Below, in pieces: positions 24,287-35,432 of a stretch of DNA of 64,000 nt. Origin of the DNA: Circinella umbellata (Eukaryota > Mucoromycota > Mucoromycetes > Mucorales > Lichtheimiaceae); assembly GCA_025093555.1 (NCBI GenBank), contig JAIWNF010000006.1, forward strand, positions 930,001-994,000, given 5' to 3'. The translations under genes and the position numbers were made by a program. Position 1 is the stretch's first letter. Each line of letters opens with the position of its first letter. Under the pieces are notes generated by a model. The model saw only the letters and a program-made list of their open reading frames with translations, did no database searches and had not been told where the DNA came from.

Positions 24287-27137
24287 TAGACCTAATGTTT
24301 TATGACTTATTGGCTGAGATGGTAGAAATGTTAAAAAAAATACGAGGATGTACATTACGTACTATACAGTGTATGATGAAAATGATAAAATAGAGAGTAA
24401 AAAGAAAACGATGAAGATTATATTCGTCCCTCTTTATATTTTTATATTATGAGTCAAATCATGAAACTAAAAGAAAGTCGATATTACTTTATGTAATGTT
24501 TATACCATTCTTTGGGTCTTTAAAAAATCATTTTGACAAGTACAGAATTGGACTTTTGACAAAAAGTACTACATCGATATCTTTTAGATAACTAGATGTC
24601 AGCGATAACTTATTAAGAGCAAAAAAGACGAGTGCCATTGAATAGCCAATAAGCATATTATTATTTTGGTTATAGTACGTATACATTTTGTTAAAAGTAT
24701 TAGTAGAAAGTTTGTTGTAAGTCATAAGAATTATAACGATTATTTTTATTTTAATTCGCCCATAGTTTTGTTATTTATGAAAAAAAAGAAAATGATTTAT
24801 CAGTCCAAGAATGAGAAAATATAATGTAAAAGTTCAAATGCTTGTGATACGTATAAGTAAATATTAAACAAGTGATAAACTTGTCAACGTTCTTAAAGTT
24901 AGTGACTTTTCAATGTTAATGACCATACAGCTACTAATTGAATAATAAATAAAAATTATACGTTTAATAATCGGAAAAATTTTTATTAAAATAATAATAA
25001 TATAGGCATCCAAATATCAATTATTATGCTATAGTATGATTATTTTGATACGTACGCCAATATTTTATAATTAAGCAAAGCAATGAAAGATACGATGAAT
25101 TGATATTACTATTATTAAGCCTCATTAACATGAAAATTGTGACATGTCATATATGTACTGATCTTAAAATGTTAAAACATTTTCTACACCTTTCCAGTTC
25201 GACACTAGGATAGATATAAACAGATACTCGGATGAACATGACACATATATAATGTGACGCACTATTTTATCGATTATATTACTACATATCTCTAATAATA
25301 AACATGCTCTCGTCCACCCGATACACAGAACCATAATTCGTTTTTCTTATATTTCATCAACTTTTTAATATTTCCATCGTTTCAATACTTTTTATTTGGA
25401 CTCGTATTAAATTGCTACTGAAATGAAAGTTGCCACTAAATTGATTTCATTTCTCAATGAATACATACAACGGAGAGTATATTTTTGATTTTGTTAGATC
25501 ACGTCCCGCGTTTTTGAGAAACAGCTGGGGTGTACCCCTCGCCCGGTGCCAAACATTTGTTCATCCTTTCATCTAAAATTACTAGACATAATATCACAGG
25601 CTTCACCTTATCGTTCTATTATATTACACTTTGCAAACAATTTTTCTTTACCAAGATACCTAATGCCATTATTAACTAACGATCTAAGACATGAATTAAA
25701 CTTTATACTTAATTATCTATGATGTCTCTGTTGTCCCTAATCCATGAATGGAATGAACTCTTCTAGTTTGAAGCGACGTATAACGCTTGAAATTCTTTAT
25801 AGAAAAAAAAGTTACCTATAAATAATATACAAAGCATCATTATTTATATGGAATTATCTATTACGGCAAGAGAAAGCAGTGCTAGCGTAACACGGATTAT
25901 GTTTCACAAGGTTCTAGCTTATGCATCAGGTCCCAATTTATAAATTGTTCTTAAGACATAGAGCAGTTATGATTTCCTTGATTTCTTTCTCTTAGTTAAA
26001 CTCGTGATTATTATGAGTCAACATATGAAAAGTTGGGTGCTAGAAATAAAAAGATGGATGGTGCCAAATACTTCTCAAATTAATAAGTGTTTGCTTACAT
26101 GCTTTATATTCAGGAGTCTATCAAATGTAGCATAATTCTATGCCCGTTGCTATGATACTGCTTGTACACTATAATGACGGAATAAGCAGAAATTCGTGTT
26201 TTATTATGAAATACGTATTTATGCGCTTTCAGAAGTATGATTACTTTTCTTGCTCTATGGATGTTCAATTGATTATATAAATATATATGGGTATTATAAC
26301 AGTAGAGATACTTTACACTGTAACATCTTTAATGAGTCGGAGAGCTTGAAATGGTTATTGATACGAGGAGAAAAGGAGTAGTAGAGTAGGAAGAAGTCGG
26401 TAAGATATATACAAATAAATATATAAAGGAGAAGAAAATCTTTCCGCTTTTTTATGAAGATATATACCAACAGTTATAATAATTATTATCAGTACCAAAG
26501 CTTTTTGTTGTTGATATATATCGTTTTGATTATCATATTATAATATAACAAATCAACAAAGCCATTCTTGACCACGGTAAATAAAAATTCGTCCAGATTA
26601 TATCCTTTTATATATATATCAAATAAATGACAAAATGTTACAAAATGTTACAAAATGAAAATGATGTAAAGAGGTAGTCTAAACGAAAAGAAATTGTATA
26701 AGGGACAAGACGGATACAGTAAAATGAACACAAAATAAAAGAAAGTCTGTGAACAAAAGATGAAACCATACAAGTTATATAGAGGGTGCGAGAAAAAAGA
26801 TAACAACAAAAGTGTTGTTAGTAAATAATACTCGAAAAGTGTAAAAACATCCTTTGAATAAGATGAAGCTTCTCAGCTTCAGCATTTCTAAACATGTTTT
26901 GACAACTTGTTAAACGATACAAACAAACATAGAATATATCAAAAGAACTACAGCCGTGTGTGCCTTCTTGATAAGTATAGTCTTTATCTTCAAAAAAAAA
27001 AAAAGCAAATAAAATCAATGCTACACCAAGAAGCACGCCGCTACCTTGTATCAAACCGTGATATTAGTATGATTGATGAAGATAAACCATAATGGTCTTT
27101 TTTAAGAAGGGGGAAATTTAAAAAGTGCTACTTTCCT

Positions 27138-27721
27138 TTAGCGTAGAGCTTCTTGTTGTAATAATGACAACCACCATAGTGCCAGATTTCCCATCCTTCA
27201 AATATGATTCACGCAATAAGGCAATATCAATCTCCAGACACCGTTCCTACACACATAAAAATATGCGGAGGAAAAGCTTTTTGTCGTTCCCTGGGATGGG
27301 AACCAAGCTGCTAGATTGTTTCGGCTAGTCTTTGCCTTTCAATGTCCCCAGCAAAAACCGGTGTTGTCGCAATGGTGCAAAAAGTACCACTGCCAGTGGC
27401 CGATCCTTATTACATCACATCCATGACAATATCAATCTCCAGACACCGTTCCTACAAAGATAAAAATATGCGAAGGAAAAGCTTTTTGTCGTTCCCTGGG
27501 ATGGGAACCAAGCTGCTAGATTGCTTCGGCTAGTCTTTGCCTTTCAATGTCCCCAGCAAAAACCGGTGTTGTCGCAATGGTACAAAAAGTACCACTGCCA
27601 GTGGCCGATCCACGGAGTGAAAATCGTTGAAAGATGGAAAAGTAATCCTAATAAAAAAAAAGTTGTTGTCCATTGATAATAGAGAATATAGAAAAATATG
27701 AGAATTGTTATTTCCAAAGAG

Positions 27722-27755
<34 letters not shown>

Positions 27756-27849
27756 CATGTGCACAATCAAAATAAATAATTCACCTTTAGTATGGATTTT
27801 CCTATTAGTAATGACAACTACCACAGCGTCAGATTTTTCATCCTTCATG
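27138..27849. repeat. Nested direct-repeat locus: 185-bp tandem pair inside 62-bp flanking repeats
   Basis: Two 185-bp units, 27222-27406 and 27427-27611, differ at only a few positions and are separated by 20 bp. A diverged ~62-bp direct repeat flanks them (27138-27200 and 27787-27849; both include AATGACAAC and CATCCTTCA). Units are GC-richer than the surroundings. No ORF explains them. Possible relic of a mobile element or a recent local duplication. Confidence 0.85.
27721..27758. repeat. Compound (CA)n(TA)n microsatellite
   Basis: A CA run passes directly into a TA run between the 185-bp tandem repeats and the downstream 62-bp flank. Confidence 0.9.
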
Positions 27850-28974
27850 ATGTACGTTGACTTTATAAATGTAAAACTAGTGGCTTTTTATTTATATAAC
27901 TGTCAATAAAGAGATAAACTATAATGTATAAAATAAGGGTAAAACTTACTATTCTCGTAGATAAAATAAAGTAAAAAAAAGAGAAGAAAAGTGGGATGGG
28001 GAGAGTCAAAGTACTATTCATCAGCGGCGAGTGCATTTTCAATTCCATATTTCAAATGCATTAGTGTTATTAGTGACAGTTGGAAAAAGCTAACTGCTAG
28101 ACTCCATTTTTAACTGCTTATGTTTTATCTCCCCATTCTGTAGTATTTAAAATAACAAGAAGATGATTATAAGTGACATACAAATGACAATTACTGTTAT
28201 TTTTCTACGTTAACATATCAAACACGCACATTTTTGATAGGCACTTCTTACTCGTGGTTCTGAGCAATATTTGTTACAGTTATTAGTTATAAAGAGAACA
28301 CTTTTTCATTTCTAGATATAGTAATGGAAGTAAAAATTGTTAATGGAGGCTAAACGTAGTTCCCACCAATTATATAATGTTCTGGATGCTTCAAATTCAT
28401 ACTTTGCAGGCCAAAAGTAGCCAACTTTGACTTTTTTAATAGATAACAACGAAGAAGTAATACACTACTTTTGTTCTAAAAGCCCCTAAAACAATAATAG
28501 TGGATGTCTTTTATGCTTCATAATGACATGGAAAAGTAGTAGGAATTTTAAAAAAATTGTATAAAATCGCAGATTATATTAAATCTCGCGCATTCTATGA
28601 TTATTATTTGCATAACTTCTTCTGACATCTTAAACTTCAACAGCTTTATTTTATTGAAACACATAACAATATTTATCAGGCTATTATTTTTTAACAATGG
28701 TCTGAGACCTTGTTGAGCAACTATTTTGATAGATACATGTAAATCGCCCAGTACATGGAAGGATCAAAAATGGTTTCTTGAATATACTGTAGTTGTTTTC
28801 TTTGTTGTCTCCTCCGTAAGTATTTACAATTTTTTGTGTTTTGTTTTTGTTTTTCAAGAAGAAAAAACTCTTTCAAGTGAGTATAAAAATTAGCATGATC
28901 AAAGGTGCAAAAGACAGGTAGTGCGACTTCTTGACTTTTCAATAGCATTTCGAAAATCTGGCGTGTTTAAAGTA
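27850..28974. other. Intergenic, nothing recognised
   Basis: AT-rich sequence without a supported gene; lies 3' of the broken repeat-family gene. Confidence 0.5.
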
Positions 28975-30672
28975 TCACGATGATGCATTCCCATTTATTT
29001 CCATCGCATACCTTTCAACAGCTTCCAGATATAATTCCTCCGGATCGGGTCTTGGTACTTCATTGGTAGGCACTTCAGGTTGAGACGTATTTATATTACG
29101 AGATACTTCATGATTTTCTAGGTCTCTTGAGACTGTTGCAAATGTGTTGTAAAAATCCAAGAAATCATCAAGTTTTGGAATTATACTAGGTAGCTGTTCA
29201 ATAGATGTAGGCAAATCGACATGGAATAATTCCATAATAACATATAATCCATCATCCTCCAGAAATTCAATGTAAAAAGATAATTTGGAACCTATTGTGA
29301 GAAAACATCAATCAGGTTATTTGATTTCTATATAAAACGCCATATCATTCTTTTCTGTTGACCATATTAATTCAGCAATTGTCCTTACCAATAATCTGAA
29401 ACAGTAACACTTTGTTCATCTTGTTTACATCAATACAGTCTTTGCCGAAAACTGCCAATCGGGTGAAATCAATCGCAGTGTGTTTAAAATCAGCAGTTTC
29501 TGATTTGGCTTCACCAAATGCTCAACTTTCTGAAAACATCAAATCATTAACATGGCTAATAATTGCATCAGGACGTTCTATTCTTCTTGTTCTACATTTT
29601 CGCTCTTCTGCATTGATTTCAAGCCACCGAAGCCTATTACCGTTTACCCACGCACAGAGGAATCCTGACTGTCAACCTCAAGATTTTCATCTTGAAGTTC
29701 CTATGGTTTAAAAAAAATTAGGTTTATGCTAAAAAAACTCGAATACAATATTAGAATAAACTATTTAGATGAGAGTAAAATAAGCTTACGTGGAGAGAAA
29801 GGACTCGGAACTCTTTCAGATTTCTCTCCACCCCATCTTGAAGTTGAAGATCTTCATCTTCATCAATCAATTGTAATGGGGCAGCAGGATGGCGACGATG
29901 ACCATATCGGGTACGCGAGGATACAGCATCAGCAGCTGTATTATCACGAGCAAGAGTATCAAGAGTGCTGATATCTTCTCGGTGCTATCAATTATATTAA
30001 AGAAAATGAACATTAATTTAGAATATCACAAGTAAACTTATAGTTAACATGTTTATATGAAAAAAAAAACAATCATACATTAACAAAATAGTTATGTACC
30101 ACCCTTGATACATATAAAGGTGGCGCTGTGACAGCACCACCCGACAATTCACGAACGCAACGTGAATGCGACGAATGACAAAACGCACAAGTGCTTGGCA
30201 CCAGCGTCTTCATTCTTCCAATGGTGGTATCGACATGTTTCTCGATACCAGCCAGCTTCTTCTGCTGCTCGTCAACATTCCCATTGACGAATGCCAAGAC
30301 GGCTCCTTCCACGTCAGACTTCGTGGGGTTCCTCACCTTGCCCCTGCTGTCGCGAGGCTGGCGCAAGAAGCCCAACGGTAACTCGTCAGCTTCGTCATCA
30401 CTGCCAGCTCTGTCTTGGCCGCCACTTGCCACGCCTTGCTGTCCTTGACGTTCCACTAGTAGATTAACAGTCTCCTGCAATCTACTAATGGCTTGACTTA
30501 TGGAAGTCATCTCGCCTTCCATTCTATCCAGTCTTGCTACAAGAACGGGATCGCTCACCGCTTGGTACACGGGAAGTTGTTGATTCATCAACTGAGCAAA
30601 TGATGCTCCAGGATGCTGATGAGGAGCCTGTGAGGTAGGCTGGGGTTGTTCATTGGCTCTAGGTACAGTCAT
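28975..30672 (-). pseudogene. Broken member of a Mucoromycota repeat-gene family with PD-(D/E)XK-like signature
   Basis: Four exons fit: 30672-30079, 29984-29790, 29668-29389, 29291-28975, totalling 462 codons including the stop, but exon 3 has an in-frame TGA at 29524-29522. Exon 1 (GC-richer) encodes a Pro/Gln-rich start, a coiled coil (MTSISQAISRLQETVNLLVE) and a Cys/His cluster (CAFCHSSHSRC). Exon 3 has RRIERPDAII..., the stop, then AFGEAK; RPD...GE(A/V)K resembles the PD-(D/E)XK nuclease core. Exon 4 continues IIGSKLSFYIEFLEDDGLY and ends acidic. I recall similar uncharacterised ORFs repeated in Mucoromycota genomes; their function is unknown. The stop sits just before the putative catalytic Glu-x-Lys, so this copy is probably inactive. 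Confidence 0.65.
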
Positions 30673-30728
30673 GATAAAAAAAAAGTAAAGTTAGGAATAA
30701 AAATTTGTAAACAAAAAAGTACGCGTAA

Positions 30729-31388
30729 ATGGTATATCACCTTGGCGGACCTCAAATATTTAAGAAAGAGTATTTCAATAATTACTGCACTATCATCATC
30801 AACAAAATTGAGCGACATAGTGATCTTGTACAGCAACGCAATCTTTCCATCAAAGGCAAAGATTTAGTGGTCAACTCGTTACTTCTGAGTAAGTTATGGC
30901 ACATTCTAACTGTAACACCTGCTTCACCATCTATCTTCCAACAAGTCAAATCTATCTGTGGGAAATTCCTAAAAACTAGGTACCCTCCTACTTCTCGGGA
31001 CTCTTACTGCCAACCGCGTTCTAAAGGTGGCATTGGGGTTATTGATCCTTCCTTACAAAAACCAGCACTACAATCTCGTTGGATAAGCATATTCCATCAA
31101 CTGTACCGATGAAGGAGATGAAGAAACACAGTTGCGGGATCATTATGAAAGTAGTATTGATGATTACACCGATGCCAACTTAAGACATTATCTGGTGAAA
31201 TTTTGGAGACGCAAGTTCGCTAACCATAGAATCGATTAGAATGATATTACTGACCCTATTATAGTAGGGCGAAGACTTTATATAAAGAAAACAGTATATG
31301 ATGCAATTAAGACGAAGAGGAAGACGGACAAACTATGTTATTTTGTTAAGATGGATAAAGAAGTAGACATAAAAAAAAGCTAGACGCA
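30729..31388 (+). mobile_element. Decayed LINE (non-LTR retrotransposon) reverse-transcriptase fragment
   Basis: 30729-31110 encodes the region just after the RT catalytic core: VYHLGGPQIF, then LSIKGKDLVVNSLLLSKLW, KFLK, SKGGIGVIDPSLQ and ALQSRW, the order typical of fungal LINE thumb/connection regions. It has no 5' RT core (no FADD motif) in the window. Reading continues after a +1 shift near 31105 (LRDHYESSIDDYTDANLRHY), with a TAG at about 31239, and fades near 31388. It is a truncated, mutated copy. Confidence 0.8.
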
Positions 31389-32235
31389 ATGCTCCAGTGG
31401 ATCTGCAAGTTCAGACATTTTTTGGAGAAGTTATCATGTATTTTGTGCATGAATATAACGGTAAAGTAGAACATGCTTGCTAAAAGAGTAGATAATAGAT
31501 TTAACCATTTATTTTCATTGGTAGGCAAAAAACAAATATTGTGTTTTGTAGACATTCTTAATGGCGTGGATCTTAATAGTGCTGGTTGTCCGTGTGGCCC
31601 ATACACGATAGGTCATACTGGTGGTAAACGTTATGTTGTTGAAGTGGAAGCAATCAGAAGCCATGCTGGTATTTTAAGCATGCCGTTGACCTCTGCATCG
31701 ATAACTGACAATGTAACTCATTGTAATTATTACATTTACCCCAAAATGCTACCTAGAACTAGTATAGTCGGTGACGTTGGTTTACTGTAAAGAAAACAAA
31801 GAAGACAAAACCACTGAAAGTCCTATCAAATATTATTTTACTAATATTCATTTTATTGATCCATACAGTTTCTTTTTTTATTATCATTTTCATATCTCTT
31901 CTTTTTACTTCTATATGTTTCTCCAAATATCTTTCTCTTTTTCTTCCACGTTTTATATTTTTCACTTCATTCAACGCTTAAAAGCATAAATTCAACAATA
32001 GCTATTTTATCATAAGTTTAAACGCACGTTCAATAACTTAGTTTCAAACAGTGTTTTCTATATTTTTTTAGAGCCCAATTTATTTTTATAACAATTTATC
32101 CTTCTACATTCGCTATAATTACTTTTGGTTGGTATATCCTTTTACGCTTACATACTATAACAATTTTCTCGATACAAATGTCAATTAAACCATTATTTTT
32201 AAATTAATACATATGTTACAAGTAAACCATGATTT
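31389..32235. other. Decayed repeat DNA between LINE pieces
   Basis: Includes a 105-codon open stretch (31473-31790, plus) with no recognised domain, containing a Cys/Gly-rich patch AGCPCGPYTIGHTGGKRY. Likely TE-derived. The rest is AT-rich. Confidence 0.4.
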
Positions 32236-32482
32236 TACATGACTCTACAGAATATTACAGTATTTATATTTTTTTGCTCATATGATTTCACAGGATTTTA
32301 CATGATTTTACAATGTTTAACAACACCGATATCATTTTATTTTTGGTCCACAGGATTTTTACATGATTTCACAGGATTTTACAAGATTTTTTTGCTCTAC
32401 TTCCAAATTGAGAATAGCGCACAGGATTTTTACAGGATTTTACAGGATTTTACAGGATTTCACAGGATTTTACAGGATTTTT
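32236..32482 (+). repeat. Degenerate ACAGGATTTT decamer array
   Basis: Repeated 10-11-nt units ACAGGATTTT(T)/ACATGATTTT(T), perfect and contiguous around 32420-32482 and scattered before that. Apparent ORFs over it simply read the repeat. No unique spacers lie between units, so it is not CRISPR-like. Confidence 0.9.
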
Positions 32483-32710
32483 TTTATGGTGCTATATTTT
32501 GAGTCACTTAATAAGGGACGTAAAATTGGATCAACGACTAATGTTATGATATCGTGTTCACCGTATGGTATTACTGTTGGGACCAAGGGATATTCTTCCA
32601 ACCTAAACATTCGTATCTTCATTCCAAAATACACACAAAAGCTTCATATTAATAATAATATCGAAAGATACAATCAATATCAAGATAAATTTTCATTTTT
32701 TACTTTTAAC

Positions 32711-33048
32711 TTACATACTCAGTATTACACGCAAAATTCGATAGTCAAATGATTTCCTCTTGAAACCACCAAGTCGATCCTTTATTTCTTTAATAAACTT
32801 GTCTCTTTTGAAGCCAGGCTTTTGTGCTTTCTACAATAGTTATATAATAATTCTTTAATCATCTTTTTCTAATCCCACATGACACGCTAGATAATGAGTC
32901 TGTTTTACCTTGGCAATCTTCTTTAAAAGTTCTTTGATTGATGTTCGACCTTGTTATTAGATGAGACATGTTTCTTTATTTTCTTGTAGAACTTTGATAG
33001 TGTTTTTTCACCAAATAAATCCTTTTGTCTGTCAGAGTACTGATTCGT
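32711..33048 (-). pseudogene. Frameshifted basic-protein remnant, unknown
   Basis: Minus-strand exons 33048-32909 and 32830-32711 with clean splice sites (donor GTAAAA, acceptor TTGTAG). The first reads TNQYSDRQKDLFGEKTLSKFY.. then, after a one-base shift near AAGGTCG, TSIKELLKKIAK. The second reads KAQKPGFKRDKFIKEIKDRL and continues GGFKRKSFDYRILRV to a stop. The frameshift marks it as broken. Lys-rich helical character; no family assigned, possibly TE-encoded. Confidence 0.45.
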
Positions 33049-33367
33049 CTTTAAAAATAGAATATGTGTAATAGATCTTATTCCAACAAGTTATATGTTA
33101 GTTTTCTTTTACATTGTTCATGACAAACAAAATCAAACTTAAAAAAAAACTCACAAGATGTCATGAAGGTTCGTTTCATAAAATAAGGGATTTTTTTCAT
33201 TCAAAACATTTTGCTTGTAGTTGTAAAAGTATCTTGCCACATTACACGCATCTTTGCTGGGTGCCACTCCGACATCCAAACGAGAAATTGGTAGCATTCC
33301 CGGGTTTGATGAAAGTTCAATACACTAATATAAGTAGTGTAATATACTCAACCACTTACCAAGGTCT

Positions 33368-33800
33368 GAATTTGGTCTGACTGTAGATAAATGGCAAACG
33401 GTTTGGCCAGCTCTCATACGTGTCTTACGCGAAATTGACTACTTGAGCCATCCAAATGACGATTTTGACATGGACGAACCAGCACCAGAGGATGCTATGG
33501 ATATACCCATCTCCTCTCCGACCCAACCCCTACATCTAAATTAGAATACCTTTTATATTACTCTCTTTGCAGCGCCATTCCTCCTTCCCTTCTTTTTTCT
33601 CAATTTTTCTCTTCCTCTTTAGCCACACCAAACAGCCTTTGCTCTCACCAATTTAACTTTTTCCCATACTGGGTTTTTTCAGTTTCATTCTCTACCCCTA
33701 TTTCATATGTATATATACAATTGTTCTTAATCATACCGTACCGCAAGGAAGCGACCACAGGTCTATCGCGAAGGTCCATTAGTCTTCCATCATAATAAAT
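33368..33800 (+). mobile_element. Retroelement ORF C-terminus and 3' UTR
   Basis: 33368-33544 is an open frame ending in an acidic tail (DKWQTVWPALIRVLREIDYL, then DDFDMDEPAPEDAM, stop TAG). The CT-rich stretch after it, to the CAAGGAAGCGACC box and AGTCTTCCAT terminus at ~33792, matches the inserted element at 42222-42549 in reverse orientation. The shared 3' part with A-rich end indicates a LINE-type element. Confidence 0.6.
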
Positions 33801-33880
33801 TTAAAAAATTTTAAACTAAGTAGTGTAATAGATTAGCTTATAATTATAATATTAATAGCAGTACATAAATAGATCACATG

Positions 33881-34565
33881 TCATATTACTTCTTGATTAT
33901 TAGTATTTGCTTCTTGTTCACCACCTTCTTCGTTATCGTTACTATTACTTTCACTGTCTTCTTCTTCTTCTTTTTCATCTTTATCTTCTTCATCTTCATC
34001 TTGGACTTCCTCTCCAGCAATAATAGCGGCAATGACATAATCTTTTTTTGGTTTTTTTGTAGTCAAGGGTTCTATTCCTATATAACATGAATAAGAGTTG
34101 TAAAATTATCGTCTGTTCCTTTTTTTACCATCTTTCCTTTTTATGCTTACCTGATAATAATGAGCGCTTTGAGGACAATGATAATGGTGCTGTTGAACGA
34201 TTCTGAACAGTCCCATAATTATTCATTATAACTTGACTATCCGGTTTGGCTGTTATTTTAATTGGTTGTTGCTGCTGTGGTGGTTGTGATTTTTTTTCTT
34301 CTTCATCATTGTTAATATTAAATTCCAAAGTTTTAACATAATATTTGATTGGTTCTGGGGTCTTCTTGGCAGATTTAATCAAGCTGAGGCAATGCTTGTA
34401 GGACGAATTTAAGGTAGACATACGGTGGGGTTTTGCTAGTGTTTCATTTACATATTTGGTGAAATTGTCATAATTCCAATCAATAGCAAAGTTTTGATTG
34501 AAAAACAATAATACAGGATATTTTGTTTTGAAGTTGGATTTATACGTTTTTAGTAAGTTTTCCAT
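33881..34565 (-). CDS. Small acidic-tailed protein, unknown function
   Basis: Two exons: 34565-34151 and 34077-33881, 204 codons (203 aa). The N-terminus MENLLKTYKSNFKTKYPVLL begins a compact ~70-aa segment with aromatic residues. The middle is Gln-rich and the C-terminus is strongly acidic (EDEEDKDEKEEEEDSESNSN). No signal peptide or membrane segment. I do not recognise the family. The acidic tail would suit a nuclear or chaperone-like protein, but this is only a composition remark. It lies between LINE remnants and a MITE, so a mobile-element origin is possible. The start at 34565 was preferred over an upstream non-ATG extension. Confidence 0.6.
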
Positions 34566-34725
34566 AGTGTATATAATAATAAAGAAAGAAAAGAAAGAAA
34601 AGGCAGCAATCAAGTCTTCACTTTTTTATCTTCCCTTGCAAGCAGTAAATTTAATGTTTATCCCTTATTTTTGATATCTTCTGCTCTTTATTCTGAATCA
34701 AATAATCATGTGAAACTCCCATATA

Positions 34726-35432
34726 TAGTGAGTATTCGCTAAACCAGTACTCCGGTTTAGCGAATTGAAATGCAGCTGATATATGTAGAATATACTGGAG
34801 AAATAACTATAATTGTTTTAAGCTGTATGGAAAAGAAAAAAAAGATAGTTCATATAATGTAGAATTGCTACTAATATGAGCTAATCTTTTAGTGATAAAA
34901 ATGATAATAGTGTATAGATCAAATAGTAAATTAACCAGAGACTGGATTAATAATGAATTTACAACAAAGTGTGTTTAATATGGACCATGGTTAGCAGTTG
35001 AATAGATAGGTAAAAATAAATTGTGTCAACATCATATTTACATATTCAATGGTAATGAACAAGTACATAACAAAGTTGAAAAGAAGTACTTACGTATGCA
35101 GATGAGGAAGAGGAAAAAGCATCTGTGTGAAGTTGGCGAAAAAGAGATACTGTTATCAGCAAGATGTTGAAAAGCTTTCTCTTGACAACAAGTGTGATTT
35201 GTTTATTTTTAACTGCTATGGAAACAAAGTAGCCAACTGAAAACAAAAGAAAGCTGTATTACTGATTGTACTGATATTATAACATATAAAATAAAATAAT
35301 ACTATTATAAACCCGGTAAATATTTAAGAAAGCTCACCGGATTGCCGGTATTTTACAAAGTATGTAAAAAAATACGTAATTGGTTTAGCGAAATACCGGT
35401 TTAACGAGTACCGGTTTAGCGAATACTCACTG
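34726..35432. mobile_element. Pogo/Tigger-like MITE (about 0.7 kb)
   Basis: Terminal inverted repeats: left AGTGAGTATTCGCTAAACC with AGTACTC following, right the inverse of CAGTGAGTATTCGCTAAACC with GGTACTC following. Internal GGTTTAGCGAA / CCGGTTTAACG repeats are typical of pogo-class ends. TA lies at the left end; the right flank is TT, so the duplication has decayed. No transposase ORF inside, so non-autonomous. Confidence 0.8.

Larger units (their letters stand above)
23243..26817. other. Gene-poor region with a GC-richer patch
   Basis: AT-rich DNA 5' of the carotenoid oxygenase. It contains the GC-richer patch at 23640-23925, a coding-like fragment at 24169-24286, another GC-richer stretch around 25500-25560, and nothing else I can support. 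Confidence 0.5.

Noticed and set aside
29412..29971. Plus-strand open frames of 99 and 81 codons
   Set aside because: They are antisense shadows of exons 2 and 3 of the broken minus-strand repeat-family gene, whose reading is clearly protein-like.
32236..32482. CRISPR-like array
   Set aside because: Ten-base units run together without unique spacers, in a eukaryotic genome with no cas genes.
34726..35432. LTR retrotransposon
   Set aside because: The ends are inverted, not direct, repeats, and no gag-pol sequence is present.
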